The notes beneath the pieces are model-generated. The model worked only from the letters and a program-made list of their open reading frames with translations, had not been told where the DNA came from and did no database searches. DNA of 64,000 bases from Ischnura elegans (taxonomy: Eukaryota > Arthropoda > Insecta > Odonata > Coenagrionidae), in NCBI RefSeq assembly GCF_921293095.1, contig NC_060258.1:6586607-6650606 (forward strand), in the 5' to 3' direction. Every line of letters begins with the position of its first letter. The stretch's first letter is position 1. The position numbers were made by a program, and so were the translations under genes. Below, piece by piece: positions 32,880 to 45,269 of this stretch.

Positions 32880-33030
32880 TCAAGAAAGCCATTGTTTAAC
32901 AAATCATAAATTGTCAACCATCTAAAGAATATTTTTCTATTTAATATTTTCTATGCATCAAATACTATCATTTTTAAAAAGAAACAAATTTACATAGAAA
33001 ATGTAAACATTTATAAAAATTTACAATAAT
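32880..33030 (+). repeat. Dispersed repeat R2, copy 1
   Basis: Matches 35765-35910 in the same orientation. Shared phrases are 'aacaaatca', 'aattgtcaaccat', 'tttttctattta', 'gcatcaaata' and 'aaaagaaacaaatttacata'. Old copies, no coding, no clear ends. Confidence 0.7.
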
Positions 33031-34980
33031 AGTTGGAATACAATGTAATTTGTTATCAAGGAGTCCTAAGTGCTGTTGGGTGATATTGTGGGTGCCAGTG
33101 TGGGTAAAATCTACGCTACTCTCGGAAGGGGAGGGGTGCTAGGTTGAGGGTAGGAATAAGTTAACTTAAGTTAATTGATCCTCCAGAGTAGGTGGCGACA
33201 GACAACTTACTACTCACTGGCTCGTAAACCTGTCTGAGTTTCGGAGGAGGATGGGCAAAAGGACAGGATGTGTGAATTACATAAAGAATTTGGAGGTAGA
33301 ACTAACTTAGAATACTCAGGCTCTCGCCAACCTTGAAGATGGCAAACCCAAACAACGAAGTCTGGCTCCCAAAAATCCCGACACCAAGTGACCACCTGTT
33401 GTCTGCAGATGGTCTACCTACTGCAGGGGCTTTAGGGGCTGTCTTCCTCCCCTCCTGCAAAGGCCTCCACTGCAGTCTACTGAGGTAACTAAAAAAAACA
33501 TTTGGGGCACTAACAAAAGTAATTTATTTTACGTTCCAGGATTGCCTCTTCTGTATTGGGAATTGGAAAGTCAAGGAAGGAGCGATTACCCATTCTAACC
33601 ACATTGTGTAACCCATTTGGTAAGTAGGTAGTTGCCAATACATTTAATATATGCTTTTCCATGAATTATTCATTATTGTGTGACTTCCTTGCTTGAAAGA
33701 TGCGTGCCTGCCAAGAACCAGACTGAGTTTGAACGTAATTTAGGGTAAGAATGGATAGCATATATTTCTTGTTTTATCCATAAAAATTTTTTGCCATGGT
33801 ATAGTTCGTTCTTATTCCCAAGTGTACACACTTTCTGAAAGCTTTTCTGAAACTAATTAAAACGAAATCTCCATTTTTCTATTCATCAAGAAATAGGCAT
33901 ATCGCAACGTTTGTGTGTACGAAATAGCTTTTGGTCACTTGAGACTGTGTCAGAGGCCAACATTTGTCAGTTCTAATGAGCTGATTATTTTTTGCTTTTG
34001 TTGTGAATGGAGTTTTGAAACACACCATTTGCCATGCGGTCTGAGAGACCACTGCGTTTTTTTTAATTATGAATGCTTTCAAAATGACTATTGTTTATGC
34101 CAATAATTCCTGTTATCTTCATATTTTTTATGCTACAGATATCAAAGTCTCGAAAACTAATACTTTTATTTTTTATTTCCGTTAATATCCGACTAAATTC
34201 GATTAATGGTGTGAGAGACCATACGCCAATCCTGCGAAATGCATCAAGGAGAGGAATGATTGAAATAGGTTCAATTTTTTCCAATTAAGTACCCATTTCA
34301 ATTTAATATTTATGTCTATATTTTTAAACATGGCAAAATGTTGAATATTATAGGGTGTTTTAGACATCAGTTTTGTATTCTGTTTCAAAGAACTGTTTTT
34401 GCTGTACAATTGACCCATATAGTTGATGCATAAAATCGAATATAAATGTATGAATACCTCAGCAGTTAAAAACATAAAACTAAGCAAGAAAAATGGCTTG
34501 AAATGAGTCATAGTTTATGTAAAAAAAACAATATATCATTATTTATGCTGTCATTTAAGAGTTCTCTCCGGTCTCAGAGCTCTCTTCGAGAGTACACAAT
34601 CTATAGGCAATAACAAGGTTTTACTCGTACTATTACTGCTCCATTTAAGAACTGGTTTTGATTTCCACGTATTGGCGAGATCACATGTACAGAAAAGTGG
34701 TTTGCACGAATACTTTAAAACCACTGCGCGACATCAGAAATCAAAATTTTCAACTGCTGTGGGATGTGTATCTGTGAACACGTAGCGCGATTGCACACTG
34801 CGAGGATTCGAAAACAAGACCACTGAGCTCTTGTAAATGCAGCTAGCGCGTGATCATTTCCGTTTTACGAAGGGTAATCTTGTGGTGATAATAAGCCTGG
34901 TGTGTCCCACTATTGAAATGAAGTAATTCTGGTGGTTTTGCATCCGATTTAAATTTTCATAAAAATTGCCGCGAAAAATG
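33031..34980. other. Unassigned sequence
   Basis: No supported gene. Frames at 33210, 33879-34106 and 34063-34511 on both strands have no recognised motifs. Confidence 0.35.
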
Positions 34981-35056
34981 AGCGAGAGTGAAATTCGTGC
35001 ACGGATAATCCACAACACGGATATACCGCAGCCGGATAATCGGGAGTCTGCTGTAA
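34981..35056 (-). repeat. Possible pogo/Tigger-type end fragment
   Basis: Read on the minus strand this begins TACAGCAGACTCCCGATTAT and is followed by repeated 'ggattatccgtg'-type words. This resembles the ends and subterminal repeats of pogo/Tigger transposons. The opposite terminus was not found nearby, so it is an isolated end. Confidence 0.45.
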
Positions 35057-35764
35057 TTCCAATTTCTTAATTAAAGTGTTTATGGTAACATTCTATGAAA
35101 GCCTTCTGTTATTTTGACGAGAGAAAATATTGGAGAGGCAGTCTTACTTATATTGAAAGAAAATATTTTTACTAATTTTTCCTTATCAAAGTTAAGTTGG
35201 AGATTCATCCCCCAAAAAGGCTTTTTCTCCATCATGTGTGTCCATTTTTACCAAAAAATTACTTAACACATTCTGTGCTCACCAATTTTTAAAGAAAATG
35301 CTCAGTGGCTGACATTTTGGCAAAAAGTTGTATTTTTTATTATTAATGTAGCGACGTGATCTTATGAGTTGTGATTCTTGGTACATGTATTTACTATTTT
35401 TCCCAAAAGTAACCCACCATTTTTTATAATTTAAATTAAATTTTCCAAGTATCCTGTCAATCTTGTGATACCTTGTCGCTCTATATGTTTATGATTCTGA
35501 TATTTCTTTGCTTTTTGTCAGTACTGCAGCAAAAACCCATTTACACCTAATCATTTTCTTGAAAACTTATGAAGATAGTAATCCAGCTAATGTTAATTTT
35601 TCAATCTGGAAATTTTACATATGAAAACAATTTTAAATTTTTAATTGCGCTGAACAAAATATAATAAATATTACCAATATTTCTGGCAAAAGTGGTGTTC
35701 CTAATCATGGATAATGCATGGATAATTAATAAAAAGGAAAATTTAAATGAAAGAAGAATTATAT

Positions 35765-35910
35765 TGATGAAACATCGTCAAACAAATCAGAAATTGTCAA
35801 CCATAGGAAGAAGGTTTTTCTATTTACTATTTGTATTGCATCAAATAATATCAATATAAAAAGAAACAAATTTACATATAAAATATAGATGATATAAATT
35901 TTATAAAACA
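35765..35910 (+). repeat. Dispersed repeat R2, copy 2
   Basis: Direct copy of 32880-33030; see that entry for shared phrases. Confidence 0.7.
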
Positions 35911-36291
35911 ATTTTGTCCAGCTGTGTAAATAATTTTCAGCATTACAAATTCTTGTGATACTCCAGAAAACACTCAAGACATAATCATGGCTCAGCCAGG
36001 CTGGTGGGGCAATAATGTGAAGTGTCCTAGCAGACATTCTTCTTGAAGTGCTACCTACACCTCTTTTGTTTTAGTCTTTTCTGTCTTTCGTCTTTGTCAT
36101 TTAGTCGGGGAAATGTCTTGATAAGCCCTTGGTTTTTAATGAGGTGTGCTGGGAAGATGGTTGTCTCGTCAAGGGAGCTGGAGTTATTGATATTGTTAAA
36201 AGTGATTCTAAAATTAGAATTCAAAAGTCGATAGAAGGAATTTTCAAAAAATATTATGAGAAAAAAAAGTAACGGTTCAGTAACAGTAAGA

Positions 36292-37012
36292 TTAGTAGGT
36301 GGATTCCCGAATTTTTGTGCCACTTGATGGTTTCTTTTTCATGGGATAGGAAGGCTTAATTTGATCCCAATGATGGATGCCACTCATATAATTGTTGTAT
36401 TCAATCACTTCCTGTGGCTTTCTTGGTGTGCAACTTCGTCTTTTTGAGGCTTTAATCATTTTTTGCACTGATATCAGCGCTGATTGTCCGCACTTCCCTC
36501 TTATCCTCCCACCTTGGGATAAAGACTTCACCCTCAGATAAGGCCTCCACCACCTCACCTTTCTTTAATTCCTGGGAGAGCACAACAGGAGGAATACCTT
36601 TCTTGGTTCGCAGCATTTTCCCCATATCGTAAGTTTTCCCATTTAGATGGGATCTAGAAGTGACAATACTTTTGTTAAAGTCGTCCATACAAAAGGATTG
36701 GCTGCAACCAAAATGATTCTCTGTCAATTTTTTCTACCATCTTCTCTGAATGCCCTTTTCCAGACAATTGGTATTTGAAGACCTGCAGTGCCAAACCCTT
36801 TGCTTACGTCAACATATACAACTTTGTTGCGTACCTTTGATGCTTTCTCATATATTCACTAAATTCCAGTGTAGCTCTCTATGGAACCATAGACTCTTCC
36901 AAAAAATCGAGTCACATGAAGGTGTCACTACTTTGTCCATTTCTTCATTGAATGCATTAATAAGGGGCCTAGTTTTGAGTAATCAGCCCATCCGAAGGGT
37001 GTTTGTCCATCA
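36292..37012 (-). pseudogene. piggyBac transposase pseudogene, C-terminal half
   Basis: Minus-strand reading in several frames shows ordered piggyBac-family blocks. They are RPLINAFNEEMDKVVTPS (about 36975), an EYMRKHQRYATKLYML block (36830s), KGLALQVFKYQLSGKGHSEK (36780s) and FCMDDFNKSIVTS (36690). These are followed by MLRTKKGIPPVVL and KKGEVVEALSEGEVFIPRWE, then an EDKREVRTIS block and, after a frameshift near 36480, RKPQEVIEYNNYMSGIHHWD. The last block matches the conserved 'YN-YMGGVD--DQ' region. The order and spacing support descent from a full transposase of PGBD type. Multiple frameshifts rule out function. No TTAA-bounded ends were located. Confidence 0.75.
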
Positions 37013-39980
37013 GTAAGGTACTCCCTGACTCAGGGTTCTCGCTGATATAAACGGCTTGGAGAAATAACATGAATCGACCATGCGAATTTTGTCTCCTGAA
37101 GCAAGACAATTCATATAGAAAATGCATTTTCGAACAATCTTGAATACGGTCTATTTTTACAATTCCTGTATGAAAAATAATCCCAAAAAGTGGTGAAATT
37201 CTTCTATAGTTAAATATTTCCATCTGATAATTGCTGCTTCAGGAAGCGCAATGATCTGCATGTATCCTCCATTGTATATATATCCTTTGGCCCGGTCAGT
37301 TTCTCTGAGCTCAATGGCATGCGACTAGGTGAGGGGAGGGTTCTCTCTGAGGCATTTTTTCACTACGGTGAATGCCAAATAAAATACTTGAAAGGGTTTC
37401 GAACATTTTGGAAAAAATCTAGTAATGAGTCTCCAATACAAATGCAAGTGACCGTAATGATGGGGAAATCTATTTATTGTGCATAAAATTTAAATAGGAA
37501 AAAATAAATTGTAACGTGGAACAAAGACTTCACTAAAGTTATTGTCAAATTTATGCAAATGTGGTTATTATCTCGAGTTTAGCAGATAATGTACATAGTG
37601 ATGAATGCTAAATAAATTTTGCCATGATGAAATCATAGCGAATGAAATTCACTCGGAACTTATTATTTATCATAAAAATTGAATCACACATACCTGGAGT
37701 ATGTCCAAGATTAGACAACCAGCCAAGCAATTAACCACATGAGAGCCACAGCAAGGAAAAATTTCTCTTTCTTCAGGTAAAACCAATTGAATAAATAGAA
37801 GTTTATAATTGTGTGAAAAATAAAATAAATAAAGGTAAAATATTTTGCATTCACTTCTCGTCAATTGCAAAAGTCTTTTTTTTTATTTTAGTTTGAATAT
37901 TTGTAAAAGTTTTTTTTGCAAAAAACGGATGAGGATAATTGAGTGAAGATATTATTGCTTTAGGCATCTTAAAATAAAATTAATTATGAAATAATAAGTT
38001 ACTTCCCTCCACCCATAAATGTCTCCCTTATCTCTATACATAGTAAACATTGCATTAAATATATAATTTCTGCAATCCGAGAAAGGAAACATATGACATG
38101 GATAATGATCCACCATTTTGGAATCCACTCACTGCAAAATCAGCCATCTGGGGAATTTTTTGTAAATTAATTACTTTTCAGTATTTCATTTTCTTTGTGA
38201 GGCGAGTAATTGTGTTCTCATTTTTGGGGAGGGGGGTCCGGACCTCCCCTCTTCTCCCCTCTCGCCAGGCCACTGCCTTGGAGACCCACTTTCAAAGGAT
38301 TCAATCCCTCAGGAATGTGTCGCTGCTCTGCTGATATCCATCATGTTTATCTCTCATCTTATTTGTATTCTCCTCCTGTCCACCTCTTATATCCCACTCC
38401 AACCTCTTTCGATCTTCCTTGGAAATTCGCGATCGCCTTCTCTAGACAGAATTCTGTGTGCGTGCCCACTTACCTCTGCATCCCAAAGCACATGAAAAGA
38501 AATTGAAATGGATTGGAGAGATGACATTGATGCCAAATTGAGTCATTTGGTGAAAACGACAGAAAACGATATTTTATTTCTTTGAGATCTTGTCTCTAGC
38601 CACGTACACATTCAAGAAATATTGAGTTTTGAATTATTCAGATAAAGTAGTTTTTCTTGGAACAAGAGTTATTCTCTCTTAAGTTATTTTCACCTATCAC
38701 AGATTGTGTGGCAATATTATTTTTAGAATGAATTTTAAGTATTTACTGTTCGACTTATCTGATTATACAGTTTCGATATAATATTTTGCTTTAAAAGAAA
38801 CAATTCTAGCTGTAACTGGCAATGAATTTTGAAGAAAAAATATTCTCTAAAACGAAAAAAAAGTTGCATTTAGTAAGGAAAGAGAAAAAATATTGCTCAA
38901 TAATAAATGTAAAAAATGTTTGAATATTGAACAAGGTAACAATTTAAAAATTCACTTAAGTTTTTGCTCACACTTACAATAAAAGGCAAAACTGTTTGCT
39001 TTACATTAGCTTACATCACTTGTCCCCATTTTGCTGCTCTCTGTTGTGCAATCACTTCGGCTGTAGTGATGGAATAGTTTCATTTTGTACTCCGTCCAGT
39101 ATATAACAGGGGCGAATTTTAAAGATCGTCATCAATATTTCTTGATTTTGTTAACTATATACACGATGGCTATAGTATGAGGATGTCACAGCACATCAAA
39201 TGCATTGAAAACACAAATCAAAGGGCCACAAAAGACGAGAGAAGGCAACGGTTGTAGGGAAAGAGCGATCGACTCGCACGGCTTCCCGAAAACAATGGAG
39301 GGCTGAGAGGCGAGCGAACGGTCACAGGAGACACCGAGTGTTTATGAAAACCACAGAAGAGCGGAGAAGGCATCTATGAATGGCATTCGGTTCTTCTTCG
39401 ACACTTGCCTGTTACGGCAAAAATTTTACTGTATATATTCCTGGTATCAAATATCATTTCCCATTTTCAGAAATAAATATTTAAGCTAAGTTATTTGGAT
39501 ACAGCCTTGAGTTATTCAATTTTTTGAATCGAGTGCATATGGATATTCGTCGGAATTTAGTCATTTTCGCAGTTAAAACTTCAGATGTTAAGGCCAAATT
39601 ATATACTATCATAAAATTCCTAGGTGGTGCCAGTAGCAAGATGGACTCCGCATGCTCATATAATTCATGGAAATCATTCAAGCAAATTTGAACATGCTCT
39701 AAATTTCATTCAAATAATCATTTGAATGCAGAAAATTTCAGTTTTAGACGGTGAATTACGGTCATTCGCAAGATCATTCGCTAAATCATTCACATGGTCA
39801 TTCGATTTAATACCCACCGAGTAAAACAGCTATAACACTTTCCTGTCGGCGCCTACGAAAATTTTTTCTGTCTTACGAGTAGGATAGAATTTGAGAAAAA
39901 ACTCAACATGTGCCCGGCCCTGGTCATTGGGCTATGCATTGTGTTTTAATTTTGTTATGCCTTATTTGAGGTCACTAAAA
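37013..39980. other. Unassigned sequence
   Basis: About 3 kb. A G-rich/C-rich palindromic word (GGGGTCCGGACCTCCCC-like) at 38224-38246 may be an old MITE fragment. Repeated 'tcattcg' words occur at 39700-39800. No gene was supported. Confidence 0.35.
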
Positions 39981-39984
39981 TATA

Positions 39985-42262
39985 CAGTAGAACCTCGCTT
40001 ATGAAACTTTCAGCGGAAAACCAAAAAAAGTTACATAAGTGAGGAAGTTTCATATGTGAGGTTTTTCGGCATTTCGCATGAAATCCTTTCCTATAGGGGC
40101 CGGTTAATTTCCAGGATGCAATTACTCATTTGGAGGCAAGAAATTGAAGCTTAATGATCTTATTTTCTCAAAAGTAACACCCCAGATGATGTGTTACTTT
40201 AAGAGAAACATAATTTTACATTCCTGAAAAACATTACCCACGGTTGAACGTCTAGCATTTCTTGTACTAAGCTGCAAGGCTATCATACTGGAGAGATTTC
40301 GGAATGATGTCGCTAAAGGTTCACAGAGAAGCCATTTTTTTTTTTAAAGTTGACTTATTAAAAGCAGTTTTCAGGAAATTCATTTTACCACCTATAGGCA
40401 AACCCCAGATTGGAGATTAAAGAAATGAAATACCTGAGGAAAGTCATCCAAATTAACTCCGTAATTAGGGAGCAAAATTTCACTAATGCATCACGAAGGC
40501 TTCACACCCTATGGACCCAGGTTAATGGCAGAGGCAGAAAGTTTTCAGAGATGGCTCTATCCCTGCTTGAGAGTAGTGTGGACGGAACTTCCAGTGCAAC
40601 ACACTGTCCGGCAGATTGGACATTAAGCCCTGGTTAAGCCTATTGTTACAACCTGGCTAATTCCAACACAGGGTTTCCATACTCCCTCTCTTACCTCATG
40701 GCGCAAATGACCTCGGCTGTTGGTTTTCTCCCTCTAAATATCATGCCATAGATAATATGAAGCACCTGGCAGTGGCGTAATTATGGTTGGGGGATGAGGG
40801 GATAGATCCCTTCCAAAGCCTCAGAGAAATTTTAAAAAATTTAAAACACAAGTGTAGCTTTGATAAACAGCAACTGCATCTACTTAAAGTGAAATTTTAT
40901 GTGCCAAAATGATGTAGAACATATTTACAGGCATGCCATTTTTTTAAATTTTACGGGAATCCCCATTGCCTCGGAGGGGGGTGGGGGGATGAAGCCGCCC
41001 CCCAGGTACTACCTTCACCCCCAAAGCATATTCCTAGTTATGCCACTGGTACCCGGGATATTCCGTGACTAAGTTCACTTTTCCGGTGCTTAGAAAACTT
41101 TTAAGTGAGCATTTGAAATAACCGCGCAACTGCTGTCAGTGATGAATGGACAAAAATAGATTAAGAGCCCGGAAAAATCTCCCCTCTCAATAATGTTTAC
41201 GCACTAAAAAAGAATTTTCCCATGACATTTTAGCAATAATAGATTGAATCTACCGGGTATACCTTCTCTACCGGCATTCTTCCGCGAATTCAGCGCCGGG
41301 AACTTCGATTCACAAGCCGTGTGACTCATCTTCACGTAATATATTGCTTCCCCATATCTGGAAACAACACCAAGACTGTTTTTGTACTTCGATATAATGG
41401 TTATAAGTCATTCCTGAGTCGAAAGGAACTGCCGTATCTCTCGCGTTTTGAATTTGACTTTAATGATTACGTTACTACTAACGACGTGAGTTATTCTCCG
41501 AGGGCATTCGTACTAACTCTCGTTCAGTTAAAAAATAAACACTTGCCACCAGGCAGTCGAGGTCAAACTATATTTCATTTACACCCACAGGTACAAGTTG
41601 GGTCAGTTTTGATCTGCGCGCCGCGTAAGCAACTTTCTCCAGGCTCAATTCGTCCCGCGGATGAGGGATTAGCACGCGGAATGAGACCACGCATGCTGTT
41701 TTTACCATCGTGTTGAATCACCATCGACTTACGTCCATACTGCAAATACGATAACCTTTTTTCGATGACCTTGGAAGCAAAAATTTTGGTACGGGAGGAT
41801 TTTGAACGGCTCATTTAGGTGTTATTTCGCTGGATCGACGGGAAGTATAACCTTGGAAAATACTAGACAATCTTCCGTTAGAGATAGATATTCCGGATTA
41901 ACGATCATCTACTGCAGTTAAAATTAATGTCTAATAAACAGCATCGCTCATTATTAAAACTTATTATTCTTCATTGACATGTCTACGTAGTAAGCGCATA
42001 CTACCCCCGCTCCTGTGACTAAAATCGGGGTGCGTACCGCAATCTTCTTGTAGAGCAGTTCTCTGACAAGTTGTTTAGGTGAGGTATTTTATCTCATTGG
42101 ACTGGAAAAATACGTTTCGTAACCGAGGTCGTCGTATAAGTGAAGAGTTTCATAACTGAGGTTGGAAATACATGAGTTCATATGGGGTTATTCACCGGAC
42201 CAAAAAAAATCGGCGTGTGAGGTCATCGTATAACTTTGGGTCGTATAACCGAGGTTCTACTG
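39985..42262. mobile_element. pogo/Tigger-type element, non-coding
   Basis: The ends are CAGTAGAACCTCGCTTAT (left) and CAGTAGAACCTCGGTTAT (right, inverted), with TA on each side (39983-39984 and 42263-42264). These are hallmarks of the pogo/Tigger branch of Tc1/mariner elements. Subterminal repeats of the 'cgtataa..gagg' type occur at both ends (40030-40060; 42115-42240). The 2278-bp interior shows no DDE transposase; the 131-codon frame at 41321-41716 has no recognisable domain. It contains a nested MITE (40770-41048). Confidence 0.85.
40770..41048. mobile_element. hAT-type MITE, CAG-GCGYAGCTAGG family, copy 3 (nested)
   Basis: A 279-bp element starting CAGTGGCGTAATTATGG, with inverted right end CAGTGGCATAACTAGG. 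The flanking 8-mers gcacctgg (40762-40769) and gtacccgg (41049-41056) match at six of eight positions, consistent with an old duplication. G-runs lie near both ends. It sits inside the pogo-type element and is therefore younger than it. Confidence 0.8.
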
Positions 42263-42264
42263 TA

Positions 42265-42739
42265 TTTCGAACTTACACCATTTAGCAGCTGCATGTGTTG
42301 AATTTATTCTAATGTTCTAAATTCTTTTTTTCTGATATACTCTATTTCAGCAGCCTATTTTCCAATTTTATCATGTCAGATCATACGTTTTCGTATATAT
42401 GCTCTCGATTTTCATTCTAACCTCACTTCCCTCCCTCCTAGGTTCTCTAATAAATGTTTATACTCCTGCTTGGTTGCATGTTGAAGACAGTCCCCAGCAT
42501 CTTGTAGCGTAGCTATCTATTTTTGACAACATCGGAATTGATATTTCCTCATAAAAACGATGGTTGTGAGTGATTGAATTTCAGAAATGCCATTCCAGAG
42601 CATATTCCTTTTTATTCTGGGTTGCATAGTGAGCGACATATTTTTTTCTCGAGTCACTCATATGCTAGTTATTATGTTCCTACTCTGCTATTGACAAATT
42701 TTAAGATAGTAATTTGATGTTTCTTCTTTTATATTGCAG
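42265..42739. other. Upstream region or intron of the 42875 gene
   Basis: Two pyrimidine-rich acceptor-like sites occur, ending in cag at about 42351 and in atattgcag at 42739. The latter would place the following ATG in an exon with a 135-nt 5' leader. No promoter element could be identified. Confidence 0.35.
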
Positions 42740-42874
42740 CCAATATTTAATCTTTTCAAACTAACGCTGAGATAGTGCATTACTCCTTGGTGACCATTGT
42801 CAACACGTCTGGTTCCCACTGCCAACTTATGCTGAATCCAACACCCGCTGAAATACATTATTTTTTTCCCAAAA

Positions 42875-44272
42875 ATGGCAAGCAACATTTCTGCTAGCAA
42901 TGCAGAGCAATTTGTTGAGGAGAGGCTCATTGCTGGATTGCTGACTGGCTCATTGCGCCAGCATAAAGAGCTCCTAGACATGTTGGAAGATGTAGATGTT
43001 CGTTATCCACGGCAAAGAACACTCTTGCATGTTGGTGTGGGACTTGGAAAAACTGACTGGGTGGAGGAGTTACTGGCAAGAGGGGCCAACACAGACATTA
43101 CAGATGACAGTCAACAGAATGCATTGTCTTCGGCTGAGGAGATGGTGTGCCAGTTCCCTGATGATGTGGAACGCTCAAAAGTGCTGCAGTTGGTGACGTT
43201 GGTTCACAGGAGAGACCAAATTATTTTGCGTCGTCTGGAAGCATCTTTGAGTAGGAGCACTGATCATGTGACACCTGTGGCTAGCCCAGAATGTGATATT
43301 GCATCTCTCAAATCCTCCGTGGACTCATTGAGGCGAGAGATGAAATCTATTGTGCGACAGCTGAGCTCATCGTTGGAGGAACTGAAAGCGCAAGTGTGTG
43401 GACGCGATGCACTGTTGCGTTGTCTGGAAGAATCCGTGACGTCAACAGCGGAGGATGTGACGTGTATCAAGTGTGGTCTTATTGGGGAGGCATCTTTAAG
43501 TCAACCTACATCCGATCCGGCCAGATCAAGGCAGGAGTGCGTGGACGCCATGGTGCGAAAGACGCGGATAGTGAATGGAAGTGGAGTCGATGGAATGCGT
43601 AAGATATATGAGAGACTGTATGATGGAGATGATATCACTGCATGTATTATTAAGTTTTTAAGTGGGGATGATCGGGTGAAGGTGATGGTGGACAGTAATT
43701 CTGATTACATTGGAAGGATGAAGGAGAAGGTTGTGCGATTGGATGGGACTCAGGAGAATGGGAGTGAATGGTATTCATTTTGTGATTTTGAGAGTGAGAT
43801 TGTATATTTGGGTGGATATTATTATCCTGGTGATGAGGAGGAATTAGTATGTTCTTATTTAGCTTGGGCCCTCTCACAATTATCCCTGAAATTAGTTTTT
43901 GATAATGAGTGGAGGCCTTATAGCAGGGGAGATGTGGAACGAGAGCGAGAGTGGATGAAGGCTATAGAGGAGTTGGAGGAGAGGAGGAGGAGGGGAGAGG
44001 ATATAGAATGGTTCATCAATTATGCATTGGATGGGAAGACACTGAAGGCAAAGGCATGTTGGCTTGCGGCAGCTGTCCCTGGTATTATCGCTTATCATAG
44101 ATCCACAGAAGGAAGAGCTTTTCTGCAGAAGAATTACCCTCTCCCCCTTTCTCTCTATTCTAAAAATGTGATGGGAACACTTCTAGCCAGTGCAAAGGTG
44201 GGTCTTATGTCTATTTATTACGATTTTTCTTTACATTATTGTCTTCATAAAAACATTGAAATCATTAATTGA
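42875..44272 (+). CDS. Ankyrin-repeat-containing protein, unknown C-terminal domain
   Basis: The longest gene-like frame in the window, 465 codons. The start ATG has a favourable context (aaaaATGGCA). Residues about 45-85 contain an ankyrin-type repeat (RTLLHVGVGLGKTDWVEELL, then ARGANTDITDD). Residues about 140-200 are heptad-like and probably helical. Residues about 215-445 form a compositionally ordinary domain that I do not recognise, with features such as a GGYYYPGDEEELVCSYLAWA stretch and an AKACWLAAAVPGIIAYHRS stretch. A donor AAG|gtgggt at 44198 would end the coding exon in phase 0. An acceptor at 45001 then gives AGA TGA, so a spliced protein would be 442 residues; without splicing it is 465. 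There is no signal peptide. Function unknown; one ankyrin repeat suggests a protein-binding role at most. Confidence 0.75.
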   Translation: MASNISASNAEQFVEERLIAGLLTGSLRQHKELLDMLEDVDVRYPRQRTLLHVGVGLGKTDWVEELLARGANTDITDDSQQNALSSAEEMVCQFPDDVERSKVLQLVTLVHRRDQIILRRLEASLSRSTDHVTPVASPECDIASLKSSVDSLRREMKSIVRQLSSSLEELKAQVCGRDALLRCLEESVTSTAEDVTCIKCGLIGEASLSQPTSDPARSRQECVDAMVRKTRIVNGSGVDGMRKIYERLYDGDDITACIIKFLSGDDRVKVMVDSNSDYIGRMKEKVVRLDGTQENGSEWYSFCDFESEIVYLGGYYYPGDEEELVCSYLAWALSQLSLKLVFDNEWRPYSRGDVEREREWMKAIEELEERRRRGEDIEWFINYALDGKTLKAKACWLAAAVPGIIAYHRSTEGRAFLQKNYPLPLSLYSKNVMGTLLASAKVGLMSIYYDFSLHYCLHKNIEIIN

Positions 44273-45001
44273 AGCTGTTTTAGCCAATTAATCGGTAATT
44301 AATAAATGTAAATGTAAACAAACTTTTGAATAATTGAAAGATTTGTTCGTAATTTAATTTTCCATGATTTCCCAAAAGTGGGCCACTCATAGGTTTGGCA
44401 TATAGAGGTGAAATGAAACATCTGGTACATTGGATTCTCAATCCATAGATGTTCCTCCTAGGTGTTCTATGAGTAGTTTGATTTAATGGGAGTGGGGTTT
44501 TGTAATTTTAACATATTTAAATGCGATTTATTTTAGTCAAACATATTATTTCTCAATATTCAGAGATGCAGATTTCTTTTCAAAAGATAATGTGTTATAG
44601 CTTTAATATGTTCTTATACGTCTTAAGTTTAAAAAGGTGACTATTCAAAACTATCAATCTATGACCTAATGCATAAATATCAAAGTTAAAAATAAAATGG
44701 TGTAAGGAAATTGAAGAGTGGCTATATTCAAATCCATGATATAACAAACTGGTGATTCATGTGTAAATTCCAAACAATAAAGAAAGTCTTCCAATATTTT
44801 TCCTTATACAATAAATGATTCTTGTAGAACATGGGTTTGTCCGAAGATATTTAATAATTGTTGCTTATAATTACTGCCATTACAATTTTGTAAATGGAGG
44901 TAATATTTTATCTCACCATAAGTATTGACCTAATGTAGACATTGATTTTTGTTAGTGATTGCATTATTTTCCATTCCATTAATTTATATTTTTTGTTTCA
45001 G

Positions 45002-45269
45002 AGATGAATTTGGCCTGATACACTTTGGAGATTGTGATGGAGCCAGTCCTGAAGAGGAAAATTCTGTTAACATTATTATTTTTTTATATAACCTCTCAGT
45101 TTTTGTTGGTTTTACTCAATCACTCTTGTATTTTGTGCCATCATTACACATATCTTATGATTGCACTCGGTCACTTTTATTGATTTCATGTTTCCTACAT
45201 GGCACTTTTTTCATTGGATTGGTAATCACATTTTTAGATTCATGTTGTTATAATTTTGTGGACAAATAA
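45002..45269 (+). other. Possible downstream exon of the 42875 gene
   Basis: A good acceptor (tttttgtttcag, ending 45001) is followed by a frame that reads DEFGLIHFGDCDGASPEEEN and then hydrophobic sequence to a stop at 45269. The acidic first part looks coding, but it is one phase out from the natural donor at 44198. Either the splice donor differs, or this is 3' untranslated sequence, or an indel has disrupted the gene. The later hydrophobic part (three candidate membrane stretches) may be intronic translation. Confidence 0.3.

Noticed and set aside
41321-41716. 131-codon plus-strand frame
   Set aside because: Lies inside the pogo-type element, shows no transposase motif or splice context, and an opposite-strand frame overlaps it; length alone is not enough.
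43264-44098. Minus-strand frames of 66-75 codons opposite the ankyrin gene
   Set aside because: Shadows of the plus-strand coding sequence.
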